Assembly: GCA_024743115.1 (NCBI GenBank)
Contig: JANSXC010000010.1
Span: forward strand, 62,001-126,000
DNA: 64,000 nt
Source: a bacterium
Lineage (GTDB): Bacteria > Planctomycetota > UBA1135 > UBA2386
Direction of reading: 5' to 3'
This document shows, one piece after another, positions 18,301-26,960 of this stretch (position 1 is its first letter; every line of letters starts with the position of its first letter). Position numbers and translations under genes: made by a program. The notes beneath the pieces were generated by a model that was not told where the DNA came from, did not search any database, and was given only the letters and a program-made list of their open reading frames with translations.

Positions 18301-18759
18301 GACAAGTTCGCGCGCGCGACCCTGAGTGAGATCTACGGCGAGAGCTTGCAGCAGTGCCTCGAGCTGTCGTGCAACGAGCTGCGCCACCTCGTGCTGGAGA
18401 ACAAGGGCGAGCGCTTCGTCGCGCACGCGTTGCCGCCGATCGCTCAGGCGTCGAACGCCGATGACGTGGCGATCGCGGACTTCGATGGCGATGGCCGACT
18501 CGATCTCGTGCTGGCGCAGAACTCGCGTTCTCCCGAGCCCGAAACGGGGCCGATCGCCGGGGGTGTCGGTCTGCTGCTGCTCGGTCGTGACGGCTGCGAG
18601 TTCGAGGCGATGCCGGCGCCGGCATCGGGATTGGTCGTAGCTGAAGACGGCGCCGCGGTCGCAGCGACCGATCTCGACGGCGACGACGTGCCGGACCTGA
18701 TCTACGCGCTCAACGACGGCGTCGTGCACACGTTCTACACGCGGAGGTCGTCGCGTTGA
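15358..18759 (+). CDS. FG-GAP/VCBS and ASPIC/UnbV repeat lipoprotein
   Basis: 1133 residues from ATG 15358, which places a lipoprotein signal directly at the start (lipobox 'LASC', Cys15). Two beta-propeller halves are visible. In residues about 60-540, FG-GAP/VCBS blades carry Ca-binding loops of the D-x-D-x-D-G-D-x-D-L type ('DVDGDGDLDLYVANLE'). An ASPIC/UnbV segment follows (about 559-611, 'YMSAGEPVEHFGLGDA', 'VRWPSGVVQ'). A second propeller occupies about 641-1133. It resembles CRTAC1-type proteins abundant in Planctomycetota. Probably anchored outside the cytoplasm; ligand unknown. Its stop overlaps the next lipoprotein start. Confidence 0.88.
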   Translation: MRFLVVILLVALASCSGPEPEPVLRAKPLAARAAVDGPRFRRLDAATTGLEFTNVLRPENVFAYVHTGSGIAVGDYDADGLPDLYLVARDGSNKLFRQTAPMRFEDVTAAAGGLDGGDAWGTAAAFADVDGDGDLDLYVANLESPNLLYLNRGDGTFKGTAGLRGLGVSRATEGIAFGDYDNDGDLDVYLVTNRLLGTQLPPEIVKGMTLPSTIKKSKRELFPPYPKFGRQDGQLTVPAGYEDYFAAIGDKIYPAGQCDVLLRNDDGVFQDVTAEAGIADQGNGLSAVWWDADGDGDLDLYVANDLQSPDAFYENEGNGTFRNATEFAMPHVAFFGMGCDFGDLDRDGDFELYVADMSSTTHYMGKMLMGNMDQHRWLLMNGRPLQQMRNVLYVNTGTGRFREAAHAAGLASTDWTWSVRFADFDEDGWLDLHATNGIPVFTDNPDVGRKFDQLWAHGAKRQALELYRKIPRVKERNAARRGGPGMSFTDVGKEWGLDEESVGQGAVVCDLDRDGDLDVLVNNLNDEVSLFENRTAGTHRLLVELRGVRSNRFGLGARLSITTGDITQTRMVMGSRGYMSAGEPVEHFGLGDATQIDRLEVRWPSGVVQVLEDLAADQHLVIREEGEPARAADAASGGGSQPLFTQKFDLPFMHREREFDDYAVQPLLPHRLSRLGPGLAVGDADGDGRDDCWVGGAAGQAGMLFLTRDGKHQAVEGPWADDAESEDLGAAWFDADGDGDLDLYVVSGSVEHGADDARLRDRLYRNLGDGKFERATDALPDLRLSGSCVAPHDFDDDGDVDLFVGSRVVPGRFPHAPGSVVLRNDTGKFVDVTAEVAPVLADAGMVTSAVWTDVDGDEVAELVVAAQWQPVRVLAREASGKFVDRTKAFGLEKLRGQWNAVAAADLDGDGDQDLVVTNLGRNTKYKASAKKPQRLYARDFDGNGTFDVVEAKAGDKAVLPVRGLSCSSGAMPFLRQKFDTYDKFARATLSEIYGESLQQCLELSCNELRHLVLENKGERFVAHALPPIAQASNADDVAIADFDGDGRLDLVLAQNSRSPEPETGPIAGGVGLLLLGRDGCEFEAMPAPASGLVVAEDGAAVAATDLDGDDVPDLIYALNDGVVHTFYTRRSSR

Positions 18760-20933
18760 GCCGCCGGGGGGCGAGGCTGCGGCCAGCGCGATCGGCGATC
18801 GTCGCGTTGGCGATTGCTACTGCCGGCTGTGGCGGAGCGGTCGACCCGGCGCGGGAGAGTCACGATCGCATGGTGCGCGAGCTTGCGGCGGTCAGCGAGC
18901 GGGCGCGGATCCACAACCCGTTTTTCGGCACCGGGCGGGTAGAGCGGCTGCGTCAGCAGGTTGCGGCGGCCGGCAGGGCGGCGCCTTGGCGACTGCGACT
19001 CGACGCAGCGATGGGCGAGCTGCAGCTCGGTGAAGAACGGCGCGGGATCGAGCTGCTCGCGGCTCTCTGCCGCGATTTGCGCGAGGGGCGAACGGTCGGC
19101 GACTTCGCGGCCAATCTCTCTGCCAACTTCTATCTCGGCGTCGGCTATCTGCGGCTCGGTGAGACGGCCAACTGTTGCAAGAAGCCGAACGCCACGACGT
19201 GCATCATGCCGTTCGACGAAAACGCACGGCACGCGGATCCCGAAGGTTCGACGCAGGCGATCCGTTGCTTCTCGATCGTGCTGCAAAACACCCGGCCGGA
19301 AGATCGCTTCCATCTCGCGGCGCGCTGGCTGCTCAACGTCGCCCACATGACGCTCGGGACGTGGCCCGACCAGGTGCCCGAGAAGTGGCGGCTGCCGGCC
19401 GTGGCGTTTGACCGCGGCACGGGTGACCGTTTCGAGAACGTCGCGATCGAACTCGGGCTCGACACATTCAGCAACGCGGGCGGCGTGATCGTCGACGACT
19501 TCGACGGCGATGAGCGGCTCGACATCCTGGTGTCCGACTGGCGGCCGGATGGCGCGCTGCAGTTCTATCGCAATCGCGGCGACGGCACGTTCGAAGAGCG
19601 TTCGGCGGCGGCTGGCCTGACGGGCATCACGGGCGGCCTCAACCTGCTGCAGGCCGACTACGACAACGACGGGGACCTCGACTTCCTCGTGCTGCGCGGC
19701 GCTTGGTGGTTCAACGAGGGCAAGCATCCGAACTCGCTCGTTCGCAACGAGGGGGATGGCACGTTCACGGACGTAACGTTCCTCGCCGGGCTCGGTGCCG
19801 CGCGCTACCCGACGCAGTCGGGCGGGTTTGCGGACTATGACCTCGATGGCGATCTCGATCTTTATGTCGGCAACGAGCACTCCGAGCTCTCGCCGAGCCC
19901 ATCGCAGCTGTATCGCAACAACGGTGACGGCACGTTCACGGACGTCGCTCGTGCTGCCGGGGTCACGAATCTGCTGCACTGCAAAGGCGTGCACTGGGGT
20001 GACATCGACAACGATCGCGATCCGGACCTGTACGTCAGCAATCGCGATGGCGACAATCGGCTCTACGAGAATCGCGGTGACGGCACGTTCGTCGACGTCG
20101 CTACGGAGCGTGGTGTGACCGGGCCAACGGAGAGCTTCCCCGCGTTCTTCTTCGACCTGAACAACGACGGCGCGCTCGACCTGTTCGTGTCGAACTACAA
20201 CACCGGTATCTCACACGTCGCGGCGCACCTGTTGAATGCGAAGTTGCCGCGCGGCCGACCCCAGTTGCACCTCGGCGACGGCCAGGGCGGCTTTCGCGAG
20301 GTGGGGACCGAGTACGGCCTCACCTATCCGAGCCTGCCGATGGGCGCCAACTTCGGTGACCTCGATCAGGACGGCTGGCTCGACCTCTATCTCGGCACTG
20401 GTGATACGGACTACGAGACGCTGGTGCCGAACCTCGCCTATCGCAACAAGAGCGGTCGCGGGTTCGAGGACGTGACGATGACGAGCGGTCTCGGTCACCT
20501 GCAGAAGGGGCACGGCATCGCGTTCGCCGACCTCGACCGCGACGGTGACCTCGACGTGTTCGCCGAGATGGGCGGGGCGTATCCCGGTGATGCGTTCGGC
20601 AATGCGTTGTTTCGCAACCCGGGGAACGATCATCGCTGGCTCACGCTGCGCCTCGTCGGCACCACGAGCAACCGTTCGGCGATCGGCGCGCGGCTGCGTG
20701 TCGTCGTCATCGAGAACGGCAAGCAGCGCACGATCCACCGCGTGCTCAACAGCGGTGGCACGTTCGGCGCGAGCCCGCTGCGGCAGACGATCGGCCTCGG
20801 TCACGCCGAACGCATCGAGCGCGTCGAGGTTTTCTGGCCCCGGTCCGGCGCAACGCAGACCGTCACGGGAATGGTACTCGATGCCGCGATTCGCATCGTC
20901 GAGGGTCGTGACGGTTTCGAGCCGCTCTGGTGA
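18756..20933 (+). CDS. FG-GAP/ASPIC repeat lipoprotein with helical N-terminal domain
   Basis: 725 residues from TTG 18756, which overlaps the stop of the preceding gene. A lipoprotein signal ends at Cys25 ('ATAGC'). Residues about 35-225 are helical and TPR-like (including 'NCCKKPNATTCIMPF'). From about 235 onward there are FG-GAP blades with 'DFDGDERLDILVSDW' and similar calcium loops, ending in an ASPIC/UnbV-like segment (about 640-700, 'RVLNSGGTFGASPLRQTIG'). The architecture (TPR-like region plus CRTAC1-like propeller) and the overlap with 15358..18759 suggest that both act in one cell-surface complex. That is inference. Confidence 0.85.
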   Translation: MSRRGARLRPARSAIVALAIATAGCGGAVDPARESHDRMVRELAAVSERARIHNPFFGTGRVERLRQQVAAAGRAAPWRLRLDAAMGELQLGEERRGIELLAALCRDLREGRTVGDFAANLSANFYLGVGYLRLGETANCCKKPNATTCIMPFDENARHADPEGSTQAIRCFSIVLQNTRPEDRFHLAARWLLNVAHMTLGTWPDQVPEKWRLPAVAFDRGTGDRFENVAIELGLDTFSNAGGVIVDDFDGDERLDILVSDWRPDGALQFYRNRGDGTFEERSAAAGLTGITGGLNLLQADYDNDGDLDFLVLRGAWWFNEGKHPNSLVRNEGDGTFTDVTFLAGLGAARYPTQSGGFADYDLDGDLDLYVGNEHSELSPSPSQLYRNNGDGTFTDVARAAGVTNLLHCKGVHWGDIDNDRDPDLYVSNRDGDNRLYENRGDGTFVDVATERGVTGPTESFPAFFFDLNNDGALDLFVSNYNTGISHVAAHLLNAKLPRGRPQLHLGDGQGGFREVGTEYGLTYPSLPMGANFGDLDQDGWLDLYLGTGDTDYETLVPNLAYRNKSGRGFEDVTMTSGLGHLQKGHGIAFADLDRDGDLDVFAEMGGAYPGDAFGNALFRNPGNDHRWLTLRLVGTTSNRSAIGARLRVVVIENGKQRTIHRVLNSGGTFGASPLRQTIGLGHAERIERVEVFWPRSGATQTVTGMVLDAAIRIVEGRDGFEPLW

Positions 20934-20965
20934 GCTGGCCCGGGCTACGTGATAAGAACAGCGGC

Positions 20966-22327
20966 GTGAAGCTCCTCGTCGTCATCGCGGTCGGGCTGCG
21001 GCCCAAGGATCTCGAACACGCGCCCGTTCTGCGCGGGCTTGGCGGCCACGGCTTCATGGCGCCGCTCGATACCGTGTTTCCTGCGGTCACGTGCACGGCG
21101 CAGGCGACGTTCCTCACCGGCCTGCAACCCTCGGGTCACGGTGTCGTCGGCAACGGCTGGTACTTCCGCGACCTCGCGCAGGTCATGTTCTGGCGGCAGA
21201 GCAACCAGCTGGTCGACGGCGAGAAGATCTACGAAGCCGCACGCGACCGCTTCGGTGTGCGCACGGCGAAGATGTTCTGGTGGTGGAACATGTATGCGCC
21301 CGTCGACTTCAGCGTCACGCCGCGCCCCGAGTACCACGCCGACGGACTCAAGAAGCCGGGGCTCTACAGTTCGCCTGCGAACCTGCACGAGGAGCTGCAG
21401 CAGAAACTCGGACCGTTCCCGCTGTTCGACTTCTGGGGGCCGCGCGCCGGCATCAAGAGCACGCAGTGGATCGCGAGTTCCGCGATCGAGGTGATGCGGC
21501 AGCACGACCCCGAGCTCACCCTCGTCTACCTGCCGCATCTCGACTACGACCATCAACGCTGGGGTCCCGATGATCCGCGCAGCGTCCAGGCCGTGCGCGA
21601 TCTCGACGCCGAGATGCTGCCGCTGATCGAGGCCGCGCGTGCCCGCGATGCGCACGTCGTGGTGCTCTCCGAGTACGGCATCGAACGCGCGACGACGCCG
21701 GTGTTCGTGAACCGCGTGCTGCACGAGCGCGGCCTGCTGCAGGTGCAGGAGACCAGTCACGGGCAGCTGCTCGATGCGGGCGCGAGTCGCGCGTTCGCCG
21801 TGGCGGATCATCAGTGCGCGCACGTCTACGTCGCGAACCCGGTGGACCTCGAACCCGTGCGACGCCTGCTCTCCGAGTTGCCGGGCGTCGCTCGCGTGCT
21901 CGATCGCGACCAGCAGCGGGAGCTCGGGATCGACCACGCCCGCAGCGGCGAGCTGGTCTGCGTCAGCGAGCCCGGCGCCTGGTTCGCCTACCACTACTGG
22001 CTCGACGAGGCCCGCCGGCCCGACTTCGCCCCGACCGTCGACATCCATCGCAAGCCCGGTTACGACCCGGCGGAACTGTTCGTCGACCCGGCGATCCGCT
22101 TCCCTAAGTTGCGTGTGGCCAAGACATTGGCGAAGAAGATCCTCGGTTTCCGTTACCTCATGGACGTCATCCCGACGGACCCCTCGCAGGTGTCGGGCAG
22201 CCACGGCCGGTTGTTCGAGGACGACGACGCCGGGCCGGTTTTCCTGTGCAGCGACAAGTCGGTCGCGCGCGATCGGGTCGCTGCCACCGAGGTGAAGGAC
22301 CTGCTGCTCCGCGTGCTGGGATCCTGA
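20966..22327 (+). CDS. Type I phosphodiesterase/nucleotide pyrophosphatase-like protein
   Basis: About 453 residues from GTG 20966; GTG 20930, overlapping the upstream stop, would add 12. The alkaline-phosphatase superfamily core is clear: 'LLVVIAVGLRP' first strand, 'FPAVTCTAQATFLTGLQPSGHG' with the nucleophile Thr region, 'YLPHLDYDHQRWGPDD' with metal-binding Asp/His, 'VVVLSEYGIER' and a late 'ADHQCAHVYV' His. The usual S/D-D-H metal triad is modified ('SEYG' instead of 'SDHG'). It resembles the phosphodiesterase members found in ebo-type gene clusters, but no other ebo gene is nearby. The substrate is unknown. Confidence 0.8.
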   Translation: MKLLVVIAVGLRPKDLEHAPVLRGLGGHGFMAPLDTVFPAVTCTAQATFLTGLQPSGHGVVGNGWYFRDLAQVMFWRQSNQLVDGEKIYEAARDRFGVRTAKMFWWWNMYAPVDFSVTPRPEYHADGLKKPGLYSSPANLHEELQQKLGPFPLFDFWGPRAGIKSTQWIASSAIEVMRQHDPELTLVYLPHLDYDHQRWGPDDPRSVQAVRDLDAEMLPLIEAARARDAHVVVLSEYGIERATTPVFVNRVLHERGLLQVQETSHGQLLDAGASRAFAVADHQCAHVYVANPVDLEPVRRLLSELPGVARVLDRDQQRELGIDHARSGELVCVSEPGAWFAYHYWLDEARRPDFAPTVDIHRKPGYDPAELFVDPAIRFPKLRVAKTLAKKILGFRYLMDVIPTDPSQVSGSHGRLFEDDDAGPVFLCSDKSVARDRVAATEVKDLLLRVLGS

Positions 22328-22445
22328 GCGCGTGCCGAAGTTGTCGGGGCGGTCGAAACCGGCGTCCGGCATGGCAATCGGTGCCGGCGAACCCGATTGC
22401 GCGGGCAACCAAGCAGTTCCTGAGCCGCGCTATCCTTTCCTTGCC

Positions 22446-25025
22446 GTGATCCCGATCTCCCGTTCCCTGGCCCTGAGATTTGCCCTGCCGGTGGCTTTCG
22501 TGCTGGGTCTGGCGCTGCCGGGGCAGGGCGGGCTGGCGCACGAATCGGGTTGGCTGCCCGCGCCCGCGGGTGCGATCGTCAGGACGCGCTTCGCGGACAT
22601 GAACGGCGATGGCTTTCAGGACCTCGTCCGCATGCGCTCCCGCGCGGTTGAGCTGCTGCTGCAGGATCCGGTGACCGGACGGTTCGTGCGGGCCTCGACC
22701 TCGACATTGAGTGTCTCGACGCCCGAGCTTCGTGACATCGCGATCGGTCGGCTCGATGCGTCGAACGACGTGTTGCCCGACGTCGCCGTGCTCTGGGCGA
22801 ACGGCGACGTCGACGTTCTGCGGAACAACAGTGGGATCGGCCTCGTGCGCGAGGTCCCGCGCCCGGTGCCGGCATTGCCGAGCGCGACGGGTGCGATGAT
22901 CTTCGCTGCGGACCTCAGCGGGGATCTCGTCGACGACCTGCTCGTCGTGCTCGAGGCCACGCCCCCGCAGTTGCTCGAACAGCAGGGGGCCGGCAACTTC
23001 GTCAATACGACGGGCACCACCATGCCCGTCGCGATCGCCTACCCGCGCCCGCGCGCCGTGCTGGCCGACACCGATGGCGACAACGATCTCGACCTCGTGC
23101 TCGCTTCGACGAACACGCTGCCACCGACGTTGCTCGAGAACCAGAACGGTTCCTTCGCGGTCGATCCCACCGCGTTCTCCGGCGGTGCGATCGCGACTGG
23201 CGCGATTCTCGCGGTCGACCTCGCGGGCTCGCCGCTGCCCGAACTGCTGTTCGGCCCCGCCGGCACGGCAGCGAACATGCCCGTCGTGCTCAACAACAAC
23301 GCCGGTGCGTTCACCGCGATCGCGGTCACGCAGAGCCTGCGGGTGCGCGGCGTGACGGATCTCGCGGCGCTGGATATCGACCAGGACGGCCGCGAGGACG
23401 TGCTCTTCCTCGAACCGACGGGCAAGGTCGGCTACGCGCTGCGCGGCGCCGGCGGCATGCTCGTGGGGCAGCCGACCGGCACGGCCAACCTCACCGAACC
23501 GATTCCGCTGCTCGGTGTGCTGCCCGGTCGCGTCGCGATCGACGTCGCGGACCTCGAGGGCGACGGCGATGTCGACATCGTCGCGGGCGGCGATGTGCCG
23601 GACAGTCTGCTGCTGCACGGTTCCGCGAGCGACTTCCACGACACCGAACGCGTCGCGTTCCCGGTTTCGCGGCGCGCGACGAACTACGCGCCCGTGCTCG
23701 TCGATCGCGACTTCAACGGGGACACCGACCTGATCGGGCTCTATCCCAGCGGCGAGTGGCTCGCGCTCGACAATGACGGCTCTGGCTACTTCCGCGACCT
23801 CGGCCCGACCACCGGCGTGCTGCCGGCGTTGCCGAATGTCACGATCTGGGAAGACCTGATGCGCGCGTCGATCCAGACGGCGGGTCAGCGTGACCTCGTT
23901 GCGCTCGGGGACGGCAGTGGTGTTGCGAACCAGATCGCCGTGCTCGTCAAGAGTGGCGCGGGCTGGGTCGACGAGACCGCCACCCGGTTCGGCGGGCCGG
24001 TTACCGGCATCATCTCGACCGCGGCCGTCTACTCGCATGGTTCCGGGCCGGACAGCCTCGTGCTCGGCACGTTCTCGGGCGAACTCGAGTTCCACGAGAA
24101 CGTCGGTGGCGCTCTCGTGCACCAGCCGGGTCGCTTCCCGGCGAGCCTCGGGCTCTTCAACCTGACGCAGCTGCTCGTCGCCGATTTCTCCGGGGACGGC
24201 GAGCCCGACATCCTCGCGTTGCAGAGCGGCAATCGGGCTCCGCGTCTGTTCGTGGCCACGGGTTCTGGCTTCGTCGCCGCGCCCGTTGCCGTGCCGCTCA
24301 CGGCCCGCGGCGATCGTGGTGTCGTCGCCAACGTGGATCTGGACTCGGACTTCGACGTGCTGCTGAGGACGACGGGTCAGCCGGGTCTCAGCGCCATGCG
24401 CTGGAATCGCAATACCAACTCGTTCCTCCTCACGACGCTCGGCGCAATCTCGACCGTCAACTTCGAGGTCAGCGACATGGCCGTCGTGCGCGTCGACGGC
24501 GCGCCGCGCATCGTGCTGGGGCGCGCCGTCGGCCCCGACGCGATCTACGCCTGGAACGGTTCGAACTACGTCGGTCCGAGCTCGCTCGGTTACCGCGGCA
24601 CCCCAGCGACCCGCGAACTTCTGACTGCCGACCTCGAGCGCGACGGTGACATCGACGTGCTCGCGCTCCGCGACGGTCTCGACCCGGTCGTGCTCAACAA
24701 CGGCAGCCTCGGTCTCGATCCCCGTGGCCCGGTGGCGAGCGGCCGCGCGGGCCAGGTCGTTCTCCGTTCTCCGGCGCCGGGCTCGTTGGCTTTCGTCTCC
24801 TACGGCCTCCCGCTCAACACGCCGACGCCCTGGGGCCTGCTCCGACTGGATCCCGGCACGATGGGCACCATCTTCCTCGGCGCCCCGCCGGGCCGCGAAG
24901 TGACCTGGAACATCCCGCTCGCGTCAGGGTTGCCGTGGATCCGGTTTCCGATCCAAGGAGCGTGGATCACGCCAGCGAGTGAGGTCGTGCTGTCTGGTTT
25001 GGAACACTTGGTGATCTTGCCGTAA
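22446..25025 (+). CDS. Secreted FG-GAP/VCBS repeat protein with sorting-like C-terminus
   Basis: 859 residues from GTG 22446, chosen because it gives a clean signal peptide (hydrophobic 'FALPVAFVLGLALPG', cleavage near 'GGLAHE'); the frame is open to 22332. The body holds many FG-GAP-like blades with 'ADMNGDGFQDLVRM', 'DTDGDNDLDLVLAS' and similar acidic loops. The last 95 residues are a distinct all-beta module ending 'FPIQGAWITPASEVVLSGLE'. This has the look of a Planctomycetota secretion or anchoring domain. It lies downstream of the phosphodiesterase gene and is convergent with the kelch gene (15 bases apart). No enzyme motif is seen. Confidence 0.82.
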   Translation: MIPISRSLALRFALPVAFVLGLALPGQGGLAHESGWLPAPAGAIVRTRFADMNGDGFQDLVRMRSRAVELLLQDPVTGRFVRASTSTLSVSTPELRDIAIGRLDASNDVLPDVAVLWANGDVDVLRNNSGIGLVREVPRPVPALPSATGAMIFAADLSGDLVDDLLVVLEATPPQLLEQQGAGNFVNTTGTTMPVAIAYPRPRAVLADTDGDNDLDLVLASTNTLPPTLLENQNGSFAVDPTAFSGGAIATGAILAVDLAGSPLPELLFGPAGTAANMPVVLNNNAGAFTAIAVTQSLRVRGVTDLAALDIDQDGREDVLFLEPTGKVGYALRGAGGMLVGQPTGTANLTEPIPLLGVLPGRVAIDVADLEGDGDVDIVAGGDVPDSLLLHGSASDFHDTERVAFPVSRRATNYAPVLVDRDFNGDTDLIGLYPSGEWLALDNDGSGYFRDLGPTTGVLPALPNVTIWEDLMRASIQTAGQRDLVALGDGSGVANQIAVLVKSGAGWVDETATRFGGPVTGIISTAAVYSHGSGPDSLVLGTFSGELEFHENVGGALVHQPGRFPASLGLFNLTQLLVADFSGDGEPDILALQSGNRAPRLFVATGSGFVAAPVAVPLTARGDRGVVANVDLDSDFDVLLRTTGQPGLSAMRWNRNTNSFLLTTLGAISTVNFEVSDMAVVRVDGAPRIVLGRAVGPDAIYAWNGSNYVGPSSLGYRGTPATRELLTADLERDGDIDVLALRDGLDPVVLNNGSLGLDPRGPVASGRAGQVVLRSPAPGSLAFVSYGLPLNTPTPWGLLRLDPGTMGTIFLGAPPGREVTWNIPLASGLPWIRFPIQGAWITPASEVVLSGLEHLVILP

Positions 25026-25040
25026 CGGAGCGCTTCGAGA

Positions 25041-26432
25041 CTAGATCCCGATCAGCAGCGTCAACCCGTTGCTCGTCGTTGCGCCCGCGGCGTTGACACC
25101 CGGATCGAGAACCAGGCCCTGGAGGTGGAACTGCTGGCCGAACCAGATCGATGAGTTCGGAACGTTCCAGGTGAATTGTGCCGTGCCGCTCGAGGCCGAG
25201 ATCGCGGTCATGGTCTCGCCGCTCGTTTGGGCGCGGCAGCCTGGCATGCCGAACGGGTCCAGGAACGCCGGGAGTGTGCCGAACTGCCATTGCGTCTTCG
25301 AGAAGCCGACGACGACGAACGCGAGCGCGCTCGCTGGCGGCAGGTTGGAGAGCGTGGCGTCGCACGTCTGGCCGAAGCTCGGGACGGTGCCGCCGTCGAA
25401 CGTCGGGCGGCCGGCCGAGCCGACGCAGGCGCTCCCGAACTTCAGCCAGTGCGCGCCGTACTCCCACGTGTCGTTGCGCAATGCGCTGTTGCTCGTCTTG
25501 CCGCCGAACGCGACGATTCGATCGCGCACGATGTCGTGAGCGATCGCCATGCTGTGGCGGGCCGGCAGCAGGCGGTCGAAAGTCTGGACCTGCACCCAGT
25601 TCGTGCCGTCGTGCTCCCAGGTGTCGTTGAGGATCTGGTTCGTGACGGGATCTTCGCCGCCGAACAGCAGGCAGAGGTTGCGGTTCAGCACGGGCACCAT
25701 GCGCGCGTTCATCCGCGGAGTGGGGCGCGGTCCGGTCGTGTTGATCCGCGTCCAGTCCGTGCCGTCGAAGGTCCAGGTGTCGTCGAGGCCGAGCCCCTGC
25801 AGGTCCTGGCCGCCGAACATGATCACCGCGCCGGTGACCGGGTGGTGGCTCATCGCGGGTGCGATGCGTGACGGGGGGCGCGTGCTGGGGAAGACCTGGG
25901 TCCAGTTGCCGCTGCTGAACTCCCACGTCGCGTCCGACTGGGTGAGCGGGAACCAGCTGTCGTTGCGCCCGCCGAACAGGACGGTCACCTGGCGCGTCGT
26001 GTCGAACGCCATGCCGTGACGCCCGAGGCCGCCCGGCGATTGCAACGTTGCCGCCTGGCTCCAGTCCGTGCCGTTCCAGATCCACGTTTCGTCGAGTGCG
26101 TAGCGGTTGCCGCCGTCGCCGCCGTAGAGCACGATCTCACCGACGAGGGGGTCCACCGACATCGCGGCCCAGCGCCGCGGCGATGGCAGCGTGTTCGGCG
26201 TGACGCTGGTCCAGGCACCGTTCTCGAGCGCAAAGAAGTCGTTGCTCCAGTTGCCGCCGAACATCAGCATGCGGTTGTTCGCCAGGTCGTAGGCCATGAG
26301 CGCGTCGCTGCGGCCGGAAGGCTGGTTCGGCGGTTGGATGGGGCTCCACTGGGCCATCAGCGGGGTGGCCAGCAGCGGAATGGACAGCAGGGCGGCGCAG
26401 AGCGCGGCGGTTCTGGAGTTCGTTGGATTCAC
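25041..26432 (-). CDS. Secreted kelch-like protein with Cys-containing C-terminal module
   Basis: 463 residues from GTG 26432, which gives a signal peptide ('ALCAALLSIPLLATPLMAQ'). The longer frame upstream overlaps the neighbouring YkgJ gene and has no signal. Six or so kelch-like blades follow ('MLMFGGNW', 'EIVLYGGDGG', 'DETWIWNGTDW', 'VIMFGGQD'). The terminal module starts at 'FGSACVGSAGRP' and ends 'LQGLVLDPGVNAAGATTSNGL'; it parallels the end of 4234..6453 and 61065..62543. Likely exported; function unknown. Confidence 0.85.
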   Translation of the reverse strand: MNPTNSRTAALCAALLSIPLLATPLMAQWSPIQPPNQPSGRSDALMAYDLANNRMLMFGGNWSNDFFALENGAWTSVTPNTLPSPRRWAAMSVDPLVGEIVLYGGDGGNRYALDETWIWNGTDWSQAATLQSPGGLGRHGMAFDTTRQVTVLFGGRNDSWFPLTQSDATWEFSSGNWTQVFPSTRPPSRIAPAMSHHPVTGAVIMFGGQDLQGLGLDDTWTFDGTDWTRINTTGPRPTPRMNARMVPVLNRNLCLLFGGEDPVTNQILNDTWEHDGTNWVQVQTFDRLLPARHSMAIAHDIVRDRIVAFGGKTSNSALRNDTWEYGAHWLKFGSACVGSAGRPTFDGGTVPSFGQTCDATLSNLPPASALAFVVVGFSKTQWQFGTLPAFLDPFGMPGCRAQTSGETMTAISASSGTAQFTWNVPNSSIWFGQQFHLQGLVLDPGVNAAGATTSNGLTLLIGI

Positions 26433-26529
26433 GACAGATTCTTCGGGGGTTCCGGACGGCGGCGGGTGTCGTAGCGACAGGCGACGATTTCGGGCGGGAC
26501 GGCCAAGAGAATCCGAGTTTCGGCACTCG

Positions 26530-26814
26530 CTACTCTGGTCCCGTTTCCCGCTCCCACCGCTGGAGGATCGCGAGCGCTTCGGCGCGCGACTCGCCACACA
26601 TCCCGACCGAGGGTCGCAGATCGGCGCAGCACTGCGGGCGCTCGGGACGGCCGAAGATCTCGCACGCGTAGTCCGCTGTGAGGTGCACGCAGCGCTCGCC
26701 CGCGCGTTTGCCGTTCGGCATGCCGAAGAACGGCGTATGGATCGAGGGCGCGATGCAGCACGCGCCGCAGTCGGTGCGGCAGTCGATCGTCGGGTCGGTG
26801 GCGTCGTCGGGCAT
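26530..26814 (-). CDS. YkgJ-family cysteine-cluster protein
   Basis: 94 residues with the CxxCxxxC-type cluster of the YkgJ/CxxCxxCC family: 'DCRTDCGACCIAP' near the N-terminus, then 'RCVHLTADYACEIFGRPERP' and 'CCADLRPSVGMC'. Cysteines are spaced for metal, probably Fe-S or zinc, binding. Cytoplasmic; the biochemical role of the family is not settled. It lies between groEL and the kelch gene, all on the minus strand. The strong hairpin after groEL suggests it has its own promoter. Confidence 0.85.
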   Translation of the reverse strand: MPDDATDPTIDCRTDCGACCIAPSIHTPFFGMPNGKRAGERCVHLTADYACEIFGRPERPQCCADLRPSVGMCGESRAEALAILQRWERETGPE

Positions 26815-26851
26815 CCCGAGCGGCAGGATACCGGCTGGGCAGAATGAACGT

Positions 26852-26911
26852 GCTGACCCGAACGAGAACGACCCGGCCGCGCGTAGCGCGACCGGGTCGT
26901 TCGGGGTCAGC
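26852..26911 (-). terminator. Long hairpin downstream of groEL
   Basis: An inner stem of 17 positions (26866-26882 with 26886-26902, one mismatch, 3-base loop GTA) is extended by an outer 8-bp stem (26852-26859 with 26904-26911), with a 6-base bulge on the left arm. It starts about 50 bases after the groEL stop. No U-tract follows on the minus strand, so it may be a terminator or a 3'-end stabiliser of the chaperonin mRNA. Confidence 0.65.
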
Positions 26912-26960
26912 CGGTGAAGCCAGGCGGGTGAGGCCAGGCGGTCGGGGTTGGGTGCGGGGC

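Noticed and set aside
22167..24122. 651-residue open frame on the minus strand
   Set aside because: It is antisense to the FG-GAP gene; composition is Arg/Glu/Asp/Val-rich shadow sequence without domains, caused by high GC codon bias.
26433..26597. Longer start for the kelch protein at 25041
   Set aside because: It would overlap the YkgJ gene and bury the signal peptide; GTG 26432 fits both.
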